Below, one piece after another: positions 27,555-35,144 of a stretch of 64,000 bases of DNA. The notes under the pieces are model-generated. The model saw nothing but the letters and a program-made list of their open reading frames with translations, was not told the origin of the DNA and made no database searches. Source of the stretch: Bacillus sp. FJAT-45037 (lineage in GTDB: Bacteria > Bacillota > Bacilli > Bacillales > Bacillaceae_D). A program made the position numbers and the translations under genes. The stretch is from the NCBI RefSeq assembly GCF_002797325.1, contig NZ_KZ454938.1, forward strand, positions 2,492,267 to 2,556,266, given 5' to 3'. The first letter of the stretch is position 1; the number at the start of each line of letters is the position of its first letter.

Positions 27555-28408
27555 TTAGTCCCTTCTTTTCATAAATTTGACTTCTTCTACAATCATGCTT
27601 AGAGGGAAAAGAGTGTCTTCACTTGGATCCTTGGCCCATGTTCCACCAATAGCAAGATTAATAACTAAATACATAGGTTCATGAGGGATACCTTCGGTCG
27701 ATGTGAAAATATGCTCTCCGTCTATAAGCCATTTGATTTCATCTTTTGACCACTCGATCGCATAGGTATGCGAAGCATAGGGGTCTTCTAAATGGTGAGA
27801 AGCATATGATCTTTTCTGCTTATTATCTTCAATCCAATGATTTACATAGTAAACAGCTGCGGGGTATCTCCCGATCGACTCATAGATATCAACTTCTGGT
27901 AGAGTATCTCCAGATTCAGGTAGAAGCCATACAGCTGGGAATGTTCCATCAGCATGACTTACTCGTAATGTGACCTCTATTTTTCCATATTCGATTGTGA
28001 ATTTATCTTGGGTAGTAAGTTTCCCTGACGTATAGTTGTGAGATTTATACATCTCTTCTTTAGCGGAAATTTCTAATGTACTATCAACAATCTGAACATT
28101 TTGAGGTAAATAATATTGCAACTCATGGTTGTAGTTATCTCCTTGTTCAATAACATTCCATTTGTTTTTATCTAAATATTCAAACGTTTCATGCCATAAT
28201 AAAACCCAGTCATCGTCAATAATTTCTCCATAGCCTCGATCTTCCTGGTAAAGAGGCAATCGCTCTCTCTCAAAAAGAGTTGTTTCTATGGAATCTTTTT
28301 GATTTCTTTGATGATGCTCTGTTTCAGTAAAGATCATAGCGATCGATAAAGAAGTGATAAAGGCAATAAGCACAGAAAATCCTAAAAGAATACGTTGAAA
28401 AAACTCAC
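27555..28408 (-). pseudogene. GH16 beta-glucanase-like protein, frameshift near the start
   Basis: The body (open from 28373) is a glycoside hydrolase family 16 domain with the catalytic EVDIYE motif (Glu160, Asp162, Glu165 of that frame) and FPAVWLLPE. This family cuts beta-1,3/1,4-glucans or related polymers. The ribosome site GGGAGGAGGTG lies seven bases before a GTG at 28408, but that frame stops after eight codons. One more T in the T6 run (28398-28403) would join it to the body and give a complete signal anchor. It is therefore either mutated, switched off by slippage, or a sequencing slip. Confidence 0.75.
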
Positions 28409-28433
28409 TTTATAGCACCTCCTCCCATATTTT

Positions 28434-28452
28434 GTTATAACATTGTTATAAC
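28434..28452. promoter_or_regulatory. Pair of GTTATAAC palindromes upstream of the GH16 gene
   Basis: Two perfect GTTATAAC sites at 28434 and 28445, exactly 11 bases apart, lie just upstream of the GH16 ribosome site and directly after the right copy of the 238-bp cassette. Confidence 0.45.
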
Positions 28453-28459
28453 TTTCCTA

Positions 28460-28697
28460 ACTCATCACCCTTGATTTCAGTTTTCACTATATCGAACAAT
28501 CTAAATGTACACATGATTCACGTACAATTCAAGTAGTTTCTGATTATTCTTTTATTTTCTTCTCGACATTTAACGTCGAATTATAGTAATACATTGAAGT
28601 GAGTCGATGGTTCATTGCCATTCCAGTTATAGGCCTGTCGAACCTCTTGCAGCTGCCAACTCACATATGTACGGTCTTTATACAACTCGATTGTTTT
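28460..28697 (-). repeat. 238-bp duplicated promoter cassette, right copy
   Basis: Matches 24104-24341. Here the right part is the intact 3' end of the 79-residue gene and the left part is the promoter region, now driving the GH16-GT2 pair instead of the matrix operon. It includes ACGTACAATT at 28520-28529. Confidence 0.92.
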
Positions 28698-28820
28698 CCT
28701 TGTAAGCTCGAAACTACATCTACCTTTGCATACTCCTCCAATAAAAAGAATTCCTACACCATTTTGATCATTTAAAAGAAAAACGGATGTTTTTTTAATA
28801 ATTGCTGTTACATGTTCCAT
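28581..28820 (-). CDS. Hypothetical small protein
   Basis: 79 residues, probably mixed alpha/beta. Two cysteines sit in GGVCKGRC near residue 30. AGGTGGTG precedes the ATG. I do not recognise the family. The last ~38 codons are duplicated in the cassette at 24104. A palindrome and a copy of the ATTGTACGT motif lie upstream, so it seems to share control with the matrix genes. Confidence 0.6.
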   Translation of the reverse strand: MEHVTAIIKKTSVFLLNDQNGVGILFIGGVCKGRCSFELTRKTIELYKDRTYVSWQLQEVRQAYNWNGNEPSTHFNVLL

Positions 28821-28835
28821 ACCGTCACCACCTAG

Positions 28836-28888
28836 TAGTTTGAATTATCAAACTAAAACTACCATTAAATAGACGTACAATTCAAGTA
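28836..28888 (-). promoter_or_regulatory. Palindrome and ATTGTACGT motif upstream of the 79-residue gene
   Basis: TAGTTTGA-ATTA-TCAAACTA (28836-28855) is a perfect inverted repeat 15 bases upstream of the start codon. Beyond it, ACGTACAATTCAAGTA (28873-28888) is the same 16-mer found in both 238-bp cassettes. Confidence 0.55.
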
Positions 28889-28984
28889 ATTTTTACACAC
28901 GAAACTAACTATATGTTTTTTTACTAGCTAAAATCAAGAGGTCTAACCTATTAAAATGCTGTTTATCCAAAGTATGTGTGATGG

Positions 28985-29027
28985 TATAATGTTCTTAACA
29001 GTCAACTAATTGAAAGTTAATATTAAC
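28985..29027 (+). promoter_or_regulatory. Promoter and palindrome upstream of the RHH gene
   Basis: TATAAT at 28985 is followed by the perfect 12-base palindrome GTTAATATTAAC (29016-29027), about 37 bases before the RHH start codon. Small RHH proteins often bind such sites in their own promoters. Confidence 0.45.
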
Positions 29028-29063
29028 AATCACACTAATGTGTAGAATGTTCTGGAGGACACT

Positions 29064-29228
29064 ATGAGAGTAAAAACACAAAGGATTGACATGAGAATTC
29101 CTGAGCAATTAATATTAAAAGTAGAAGAATATCAAGCACGAGAAGGCATCTCTACTAGAACAGCAGCTTTTATGGAACTCGTTCGAAAAGGTTTAGAAGC
29201 AGAAGAGAGAAAACAAAAGGAAAATTAA
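29064..29228 (+). CDS. Ribbon-helix-helix (CopG/Arc-type) regulator
   Basis: 54 residues: a short strand (TQRIDMRIP), then helix EQLILKVEEYQARE and helix TRTAAFMELVRKGLE, the ribbon-helix-helix layout of MetJ/Arc repressors. GGAGGAC lies upstream of the ATG. It sits 60 bases before the sortase gene on the same strand, with a hairpin between them, so it may regulate sortase or matrix genes (inference). Confidence 0.75.
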   Translation: MRVKTQRIDMRIPEQLILKVEEYQAREGISTRTAAFMELVRKGLEAEERKQKEN

Positions 29229-29230
29229 TA

Positions 29231-29262
29231 AAAATACAGGGTGTTATACTCTGTATTTTTTA
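29231..29262 (+). terminator. Terminator or attenuator between the RHH and sortase genes
   Basis: A nine-base perfect stem AAAATACAG / CTGTATTTT with an 11-base loop, ending in T residues, three bases after the RHH stop. It ends 27 bases before the sortase start, so sortase may depend on read-through or its own promoter. Confidence 0.65.
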
Positions 29263-29288
29263 GAACCGATTTATTAAGGGGGATTGTA

Positions 29289-29843
29289 GTGAGGTTCATC
29301 TATTATTCGTTGCTCGTTGTCGGATTAATCTTCATTGGATTTGCTGCGTTGGAGTTATCAGACAGTCGCATTAAAATTGCAGAGGGGTTAGATGAAGGGA
29401 AGCACATCGTAAGTCAACAAGCTTCAGCGATCTCCGGCTCTCCTTCTGACATTGGCGATACAATTGGCTTGTTATCTTTCCCCACACTAAATGAAGAACT
29501 TCCTATCATTTACGGCACTGACCCAGATGAATTAGAGCGAGGAGTGGGCCTCTATATCGGTTCGGCGTTACCAGGCGAAGGAGGACAAATCGTCTTATCA
29601 GGTCATCGCGATACAGTATTTCGCAAACTAGGGGAAATACAACCTGGAGATGAAATTATTATCCAACTACCAAATGGAGAATATAAATATGTAATATCCT
29701 CTTCCAAGGTTGTAAAAGCGGATGACCTCTCTATTGTGACTCTTCATAAAGACTATGAAGAACTAGTCATTACAACTTGCTACCCCTTTTCAATTATCGG
29801 GAATGCTCCCGATCGATATATTTTGTATGCAAAACCTTTATGA
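29289..29843 (+). CDS. Class D-like sortase
   Basis: 184 residues with an N-terminal membrane anchor (about residues 5-23). The catalytic set is present: His106 in SGHRDTVF, Cys164 in VITTCYPF and Arg176 in APDRYI. HRDTxF and TTCYPF are typical of the Bacillus class D sortases. GTG at 29289 is chosen because AAGGGGGA lies upstream; the frame opens earlier at 29241 inside the hairpin. It probably anchors the LPSTS protein at 22783. Confidence 0.88.
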   Translation: MRFIYYSLLVVGLIFIGFAALELSDSRIKIAEGLDEGKHIVSQQASAISGSPSDIGDTIGLLSFPTLNEELPIIYGTDPDELERGVGLYIGSALPGEGGQIVLSGHRDTVFRKLGEIQPGDEIIIQLPNGEYKYVISSSKVVKADDLSIVTLHKDYEELVITTCYPFSIIGNAPDRYILYAKPL

Positions 29844-29899
29844 TGAATTTTGAAAACAAAAAATGAGCACAAATGCAAGCTCACTAAAAAGTCCTTAAA

Positions 29900-29971
29900 T
29901 AAAATAAAAACATCGCCTCTGTCGTAATTATGAGAGACGATGTTTTTTATTGTGTAATGAAAAAATCCTGT
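29900..29971 (+). repeat. Right copy of the island-flanking direct repeat, with terminator
   Basis: Shares about 70 bases with 17649-17720. Here the hairpin is intact: ACATCG / CGATGT with an inner CTCT / AGAG pair and TTTTTT after it, so this copy works as the sortase terminator. Confidence 0.6.
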
Positions 29972-30072
29972 ATTTAATAATAGATCAGGTGAATAACTAC
30001 TTTTAGTTCTGTAACTTAGAGAACTTTAAATACATAAGTTCCGGAGCACCCAGCTCTCTAAGGTGATTTCAC

Positions 30073-31110
30073 TTATAACCATTCAACATTCGGTGTTTTT
30101 CCTGATGTTTTCGGAATTCGTACCATTTCTGAAAATTGTTTTAAAAATTGTTCATTCGTTTGCTCTTGTTCAATGATCGAGAAAAATGTTTGACCAAATT
30201 GTGTTCTTTCTTCATTGATTTGTGCTCGGTAATAATTTTCGATTGTTTCAAAATAATGAACAGGAAATAATAATCTGGCATAAGCGAGACGCCATGAATA
30301 CGTTGTTAGCGGTTCATGTGTTTCATAGCCTTCTATGAAGGAGTGAATATCCTCCCAATGATTTGAACGCTCAAGTGATAAATCGAATTTTTTTTGCCTA
30401 ATCCACTCTGCGACATCTCGACATGGATGGTCGTAGACAAGTTCAGTCGGCCTTTTAACGATTCCACCTCGGGGCGAGACCGTTAACCATGTCGAGTCCG
30501 TAAAGCGGCGATGACAGATCGTACCTTGTTCTTGCTCTCTCGCTGGATCATCTAGTCTTGCATCAACAGCATACTGAATCGCATTTTCTGTTAAACCCAT
30601 AAAATAAGGATACGAATACAAAAAAGCCTCATCTACATAGGATCTTGGCTTCTCGTAACTGATCTGTTGATGCCAACCTTCTAGTTGTTCTAACCGTTGC
30701 TCCCATAGTTTATGCCACTGCCCGAAGTAATCATATGTTTTACGTGGATGCGACAGTTGTTTTCCGTAATAATGAATGACCGACAAATGTTCTCCCTTTT
30801 CATAACTCGTATCAAGTCGTAACTCTGAGCGATTTTCTTGGTTAGGAAGTTCGAATAGGTACACTTCTTGACCATCTATTAGACCAAGATTGCCATTTTG
30901 TTTCGTTTTTCGTAAAGAGAGCATCGTCTCATCACCGACTGACCGATAATATTCCGCAAAATCAAGCATCTCTTGTTCAGAAGAAGCACATTCATCTTTT
31001 GGAAAAAAGACATAGGACTTCCCTCCAGCTTCAAACCCTTCGTAGTCTCCTATAGACAGTCTGACGTCACAATAGAGTCCGTATTGATCGTACACATTAC
31101 GTTCAAACAC
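30073..31110 (-). CDS. yutH: Spore coat-associated protein YutH
   Basis: 345 residues, similar in length and in its FERNVYDQYGLYCD start to the YutH/CotS group, which have a kinase-like fold. The middle holds CHRRFTDSTWLTVSPRGGIVKRPTE, matching the catalytic-loop region of that fold, and DHPCRDVAEW follows. It is expected on the forming spore. GTG at 31110 fits GGGAGG; a TTG 15 bases earlier does not. It is the first backbone gene right of the island; in B. subtilis yutH directly follows the hom operon. Confidence 0.85.
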   Translation of the reverse strand: MFERNVYDQYGLYCDVRLSIGDYEGFEAGGKSYVFFPKDECASSEQEMLDFAEYYRSVGDETMLSLRKTKQNGNLGLIDGQEVYLFELPNQENRSELRLDTSYEKGEHLSVIHYYGKQLSHPRKTYDYFGQWHKLWEQRLEQLEGWHQQISYEKPRSYVDEAFLYSYPYFMGLTENAIQYAVDARLDDPAREQEQGTICHRRFTDSTWLTVSPRGGIVKRPTELVYDHPCRDVAEWIRQKKFDLSLERSNHWEDIHSFIEGYETHEPLTTYSWRLAYARLLFPVHYFETIENYYRAQINEERTQFGQTFFSIIEQEQTNEQFLKQFSEMVRIPKTSGKTPNVEWL

Positions 31111-31253
31111 ATCGATCCCTCCCAACGCACACCTTCTTTTTTATAGTCTATGACCCACTCGCATAAAATGTGTTACTTTCCCGTAGACTAGTAGTAACCA
31201 TTTTGTCTTCACATCATATGCAGACAAGATGAATGACGGATGGAGGTGACACA

Positions 31254-31754
31254 ATGTCTGAAGAAAAGAACTATGATGAGGTAGAGAAAAGAGCACGCGA
31301 AGCTTTGGTAGAACGTGGGGTAACGATTAATGATATCGCTGATCTTGTGTTCTTCTTACAAGAAAAATATCACCCGAATTTATCGATGGACGATTGTATT
31401 CACAATGTGCATCGAGTACTCCGTAAAAGAGAAATTCAAAATGCCATCTTAACAGGTATTCAGCTTGATGTCTTAACGGAACAAAAAAAGATTGAGCAAC
31501 CTCTACAAGGAATTATCGAGCGAGATGAAGGGTTATATGGTGTCGATGAGATTATTGCTTTATCGATTGTTAATGTGTATGGTTCGATTGGTTTTACAAA
31601 CTATGGTTACATCGACAAGTTGAAACCTGGCATTTTAAAAAGACTGAATGACAAATCAACAGGAGAATGCCACACATTCCTAGATGATATTGTTGGCGCC
31701 ATTGCCGCTGCTGCTTCAAGTCGACTTGCTCATCGTGCGGCGAATGTTGAATGA
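31254..31754 (+). CDS. yutG: PgpA-family protein YutG
   Basis: 166 residues of the phosphatidylglycerophosphatase A family, with DLVFFLQEKYHP, then GVDEIIALSIVNVYGSIG and DDIVGAIAAAASSR. The family removes phosphate from phosphatidylglycerol phosphate in E. coli; the Bacillus homologue's activity is less certain. ATG at 31254 has GGAGGTGA upstream. Followed by a strong terminator. Confidence 0.85.
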   Translation: MSEEKNYDEVEKRAREALVERGVTINDIADLVFFLQEKYHPNLSMDDCIHNVHRVLRKREIQNAILTGIQLDVLTEQKKIEQPLQGIIERDEGLYGVDEIIALSIVNVYGSIGFTNYGYIDKLKPGILKRLNDKSTGECHTFLDDIVGAIAAAASSRLAHRAANVE

Positions 31755-31776
31755 ATGAAAAATTTCTCCACTAAAA

Positions 31777-31817
31777 AAAGATTCGAGCTGACCATCTCAG
31801 TCAGTCGAATCTTTTAC
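31777..31817 (+). terminator. Intrinsic terminator of yutG
   Basis: An 11-base stem AAAAGATTCGA / TCGAATCTTTT lies about 22 bases after the stop codon. Confidence 0.75.
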
Positions 31818-31852
31818 ATACGTAGAACGTAGATTGAGCGCACTTTCCCCTC

Positions 31853-31921
31853 TTAAATAAACGTTTAATTAAATACCCAAAATCATTTTTTTACGATCTA
31901 GTTAAATAAACGTTTAATTAA
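31853..31921. repeat. Perfect 20-bp direct repeat at the 3' end of yutF
   Basis: TTAAATAAACGTTTAATTAA occurs at 31853 and 31902, 49 bases apart. Each copy is itself a near-palindrome around AAACGTTT. The right copy covers the last codons and stop of yutF. Confidence 0.85.
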
Positions 31922-32681
31922 TCGTCCACTCTGATAAAGAACGAAGCATATAGGTTGGCTTTTGTTCGACTTCTTTTATATGCTCCTCTTTCGTTACTCC
32001 TGTTAAGACCATTAATGTATCAACATCCGCACGAATCCCAGCCAAAATATCTGTATCATAATTATCACCAATCATCAGTGCCTCTTCTTTTTTTATGCCG
32101 ATTTTTTCAAGGGCTTGTTCTATCATAATGGACTCGGGTTTACCAATGAATATCGGTTTCACTCCTGTCGTTGTTTCAATGACCGAAACTAATGATCCCG
32201 CCCCTGGTAACAACCCTCTTTCCGTCGGCAAAGCTTTGTCGCCATTAGTTGCGATAAACGTTGCCCCGCTTCGAATCGCTAAAGCAGCTTTCGCAAGTTT
32301 TTCGTACGTGATCTCACGGTCTAGACCCATGATGACATAATCAGGTTCTTCTTCTACGATTTCATGACCTTCATCAAGTAAGCTCTGCTTTAACCCTTCT
32401 TCTCCGATCATCAAGACACGAGCATTTGCTTTCTTTTCTGTCATAACGCTTGCCGCTGCCATACTCGTCGTAAACACATGCCCACTTGTTGCTGGTACCC
32501 CCATTTTCACTAACACTTCAGCCACTTGCTCTGGTGTTTTCGTCGAGTTGTTCGTCACAAATAAATAAGGGTATCCCTTTTTTTCGAGTGTTGAAACAAA
32601 CGCAATGGCTTCTGGAATTGGTTCTGTTCCTTTGTACATCGTTCCATCTAAATCAATTAAAAAACCTTTATATGATTTCAT
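31914..32681 (-). CDS. yutF: HAD-family phosphatase YutF (NagD-like)
   Basis: 255 residues. It has FLIDLDGTMYKG at the start (nucleophile Asp), VTNNSTKTPEQ, FIATNGDKALPTERG, a cap domain and IGDNYDTDI near the end, the full HAD subfamily IIA motif set. It dephosphorylates small sugar phosphates or related metabolites; the substrate is unknown. ATG at 32681 has AGAGGGAT upstream. The 237-bp repeat begins just before it. Confidence 0.9.
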   Translation of the reverse strand: MKSYKGFLIDLDGTMYKGTEPIPEAIAFVSTLEKKGYPYLFVTNNSTKTPEQVAEVLVKMGVPATSGHVFTTSMAAASVMTEKKANARVLMIGEEGLKQSLLDEGHEIVEEEPDYVIMGLDREITYEKLAKAALAIRSGATFIATNGDKALPTERGLLPGAGSLVSVIETTTGVKPIFIGKPESIMIEQALEKIGIKKEEALMIGDNYDTDILAGIRADVDTLMVLTGVTKEEHIKEVEQKPTYMLRSLSEWTIN

Positions 32682-32704
32682 CTTATCCCTCTTTCTACGA
32701 ACAC

Positions 32705-32941
32705 GAGGTTGGGACAAAAGGATTTTTACTTATGGAATTTCGAACATTACGGCTGCAGCTTTTGTAAACCGCTCCTGAAATATACTTCGCTTTTCGCGAG
32801 GAAGCTGGTGAGCCCCTTCGTGCTTTGCACTTCAGTGTCTCACCTATGCTAATACCCGCCAGAAGTCTACGTATATTTCATCCGCTAAATTAGCACTTCG
32901 TTCGTTTCCTGAGTTAAACACTTTAATTATGTCCCAGCCTC
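32705..32941. repeat. 237-bp dispersed structured repeat, copy 2
   Basis: Same length and orientation as 8187-8423. The shared blocks include ACCGCTCCTGAAATATACT, GAAGCTGGTGAGCC, GTCTACGTATATTTCATCCG and TATGTCCCAGCCTC. The ends GAGGTTGGGACA / TGTCCCAGCCTC are inverted. It occupies the yutF upstream region. The rest of the gap, 32942-33143, shows no gene. Confidence 0.85.
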
Positions 32942-33143
32942 GTTTTACTCAATCTTTTCAACATCCTGCAAAATATCTAATGAGAGATGACCATAATTTC
33001 TTGGAGAGCTCTCTTCACCTTGACTATTTATTAATCATGACTAAAACTACGTCTCGTGTGGAGTTGGTAGTATGACTCATCACCATCTTTACATCGATTG
33101 TAAGCGATGAGTGTTGTTATGTACATTTCATGTGTCAACCTAA

Positions 33144-33590
33144 TTACTTCTTATTCGGTAAGAACGCAGAAACCGGACCTAATTCCTCAACTAAGTAGCG
33201 ACGAACATTCGATGAAAACTGGGTAAGGACCGTTAATTCCTTTGTTACAACTTTGGAGATCTTATCATGGTCAAGACTCATGTAATATGTGACAAGTTCT
33301 TTTCTAAGAGCGACAACTTGTTTCAACGAGTTCGCATCTTGCTCATGAATCACCTTTTCATCATGAAGAATGTCAACGATGTCCTCATAACTACCTGGGT
33401 CGCGCATAATGAATCCATCAATCATGCTATTACCAACATCAATGATTGATTCGACGATGACAGTCACCATTCGTTCCATGGCAAGCTTGTCCTTTAGCGT
33501 GTCAAGAGATGGTCGTTCATCCCACTCATTCAATAGAAGATCCATATAGGCAAGTGTCTCATCAATTTTTTCACGGTTTACAAAGTACAT
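33144..33590 (-). CDS. yutE: DUF86 / HepT-like protein YutE
   Basis: 148 residues, all helical. It belongs to the DUF86 (HepT) group, whose toxin members are RNases with an RxxxxH motif. The matching segment here reads ALRKELVTYYM, without the histidine, and no MNT-type antitoxin is next to it, so a housekeeping role is more likely. Position near yutF and yutD matches B. subtilis yutE. Confidence 0.75.
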   Translation of the reverse strand: MYFVNREKIDETLAYMDLLLNEWDERPSLDTLKDKLAMERMVTVIVESIIDVGNSMIDGFIMRDPGSYEDIVDILHDEKVIHEQDANSLKQVVALRKELVTYYMSLDHDKISKVVTKELTVLTQFSSNVRRYLVEELGPVSAFLPNKK

Positions 33591-33717
33591 TCGCTACACC
33601 TTCTCTTTTTTAAATAGTATAACACATTAGACAGTAATACCTACTTCAGACAAACACAACAAAAGAAATGATTTATTCTTGAGCTCTTTTTTGTTATGAT
33701 AACAGACGTACATGATT

Positions 33718-33741
33718 CGACAAGGTCCTAAAAGGTTGTCG
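33718..33741. promoter_or_regulatory. Inverted repeat in the glpX leader
   Basis: CGACAA and TTGTCG flank a partly self-complementary centre (CCTaaaAGG), about 50 bases upstream of the glpX start and just after a TATGAT-type -10. Possible operator. Confidence 0.35.
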
Positions 33742-33790
33742 ATCAGATAAATAAAAACTAATTATGATACACAATTGGAGGAGAATCAAC

Positions 33791-34762
33791 TTGGATCGTG
33801 AACTAGCCTTAGAAATCGTCCGCGTAACGGAAGCCGCAGCATTAGCCTCATCACAATGGATGGGACGTGGCAAAAAAAATGAAGCTGATGACGCCGCAAC
33901 AACAGCGATGCGTACTATGTTTGATTCAGTCAACTGTCGAGGAACGGTTGTGATCGGTGAAGGTGAACTTGATGAAGCTCCAATGCTCTATATTGGTGAA
34001 GAAGTCGGTAGCGGGCATGGTCCAGAAGTGGACATCGCTGTAGATCCTCTTGAAGGAACAAGCATCGTTGCTAAAGGTCACCCGAATGCGATGGCTGTTA
34101 TTGCCGTTGCTGATAAAGGAACACTCTTACATGCTCCTGACATGTATATGGAAAAAATCGCTGTCGGACCGGAGGCCGCTGGACTTATCCGTTTAGATGA
34201 CCCTATTGAAAAAACGATCGATATCGTCGCAAAAATGACCAATAAGCGCGTCCGTGATGTAACCGTCATTATTCAAGAACGTGAGCGTCACGCAGAACTG
34301 ATTGATCGTATTCGCCAAAAAGGGGCACGAGTCACATTATTTGGTGATGGAGATGTCGGTGCATCAATCGCTACAGCTCTTCCTCAAACAGGAATTGATC
34401 TATTTGTTGGAACAGGTGGCGCTCCTGAAGGCGTCATTTCAGCTGCTGCACTGAAAGCTTTAGGCGGCGATATGCAAGCTCGTCTAGTTCCGATGAATGA
34501 CGAAGAACTAGAGCGCTGTAAGCAAATGGGTGTTGACGATCCGAGCCAGGTTCTTCAATTACATGATCTTGTCCGTGGTGACGATGCAATTTTTGCCGCA
34601 ACAGGTGTGTCATCCGGTGAACTACTCGAGGGTGTTCGCTTCTTAGGCGGCGATTTAGCAGAAACGGACTCCATTGTTATGCGTGCAAAAACAAGAACCG
34701 TTCGCTATATTAAAACACATCACCACTTAAATCATAAGCCACATCTAAAAATGAACGACTAA
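33791..34762 (+). CDS. glpX: Class II fructose-1,6-bisphosphatase
   Basis: 323 residues with the GlpX metal-site motifs [25 protein letters not shown] and DPLEGTS, and [17 protein letters not shown] in the second half. It removes phosphate from fructose-1,6-bisphosphate in gluconeogenesis. The start is TTG with GGAGGA eight bases upstream; the frame is open earlier. In B. subtilis the corresponding gene lies elsewhere, so its place in this cluster is a local difference. Confidence 0.93.
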   Translation: MDRELALEIVRVTEAAALASSQWMGRGKKNEADDAATTAMRTMFDSVNCRGTVVIGEGELDEAPMLYIGEEVGSGHGPEVDIAVDPLEGTSIVAKGHPNAMAVIAVADKGTLLHAPDMYMEKIAVGPEAAGLIRLDDPIEKTIDIVAKMTNKRVRDVTVIIQERERHAELIDRIRQKGARVTLFGDGDVGASIATALPQTGIDLFVGTGGAPEGVISAAALKALGGDMQARLVPMNDEELERCKQMGVDDPSQVLQLHDLVRGDDAIFAATGVSSGELLEGVRFLGGDLAETDSIVMRAKTRTVRYIKTHHHLNHKPHLKMND

Positions 34763-34826
34763 CCTTCGCAATCCTTCTAGGTCATGGTATGATGAAACAA
34801 CATTATTTGACCTGGAGGGATCATAC

Positions 34827-35093
34827 ATGTCTGAACGTTTTTATTTATATGATGACATCGAAGAAACGCGCACCCGGTTCGTTAGTTTCATGGGTGAAGC
34901 GCAACGCTTTGATTTAGCGATTATCTCATCTTCTCGTTATTACGGAAAAAAACTTGTCTTAAACGTGCTATCAAATCGTTTTGCCATTATTGGCTCTGAT
35001 GATTTAGAAGAACCAGGTTATTTAGAACATGCGTATCAACTAGATGCCGAAGAAGCCGCTGAATTACGTTCGTTTCTTTATGAAGTTATTTAA
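34827..35093 (+). CDS. DUF3055 protein
   Basis: 88 residues with the conserved blocks FYLYDDIEETRTRFVSFMGE, FDLAIISS and NRFAIIGSDDLEEPGYLEHA, which I recall as DUF3055 of Bacillaceae. Function unknown. GGAGG precedes the ATG. Its terminator overlaps the ribosome site of the next gene. Confidence 0.75.
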   Translation: MSERFYLYDDIEETRTRFVSFMGEAQRFDLAIISSSRYYGKKLVLNVLSNRFAIIGSDDLEEPGYLEHAYQLDAEEAAELRSFLYEVI

Positions 35094-35100
35094 ACATAAG

Positions 35101-35144
35101 AACCATCTCCTAAGGTTAAGATAGACCTAGGAGGTGGTTTTTTT
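35101..35144 (+). terminator. Terminator whose 3' arm is the ribosome site of the next gene
   Basis: AACCATCTCCT (35101-35111) pairs with AGGAGGTGGTT (35129-35139), one pair being G-T. AGGT/ACCT extends the stem and seven T follow. The 3' arm is the perfect Shine-Dalgarno AGGAGGTGG of the gene at 35145, and the T run is its spacer. Confidence 0.85.

Noticed and set aside
32942-33143. Possible small gene between the 237-bp repeat and yutE
   Set aside because: No frame has both a start with a ribosome site and a sensible length; nothing supports coding.
33144-33590. yutE as a HepT toxin of a toxin-antitoxin pair
   Set aside because: The RxxxxH active-site histidine is absent and no nucleotidyltransferase antitoxin gene is adjacent; the gene is part of a conserved backbone order.
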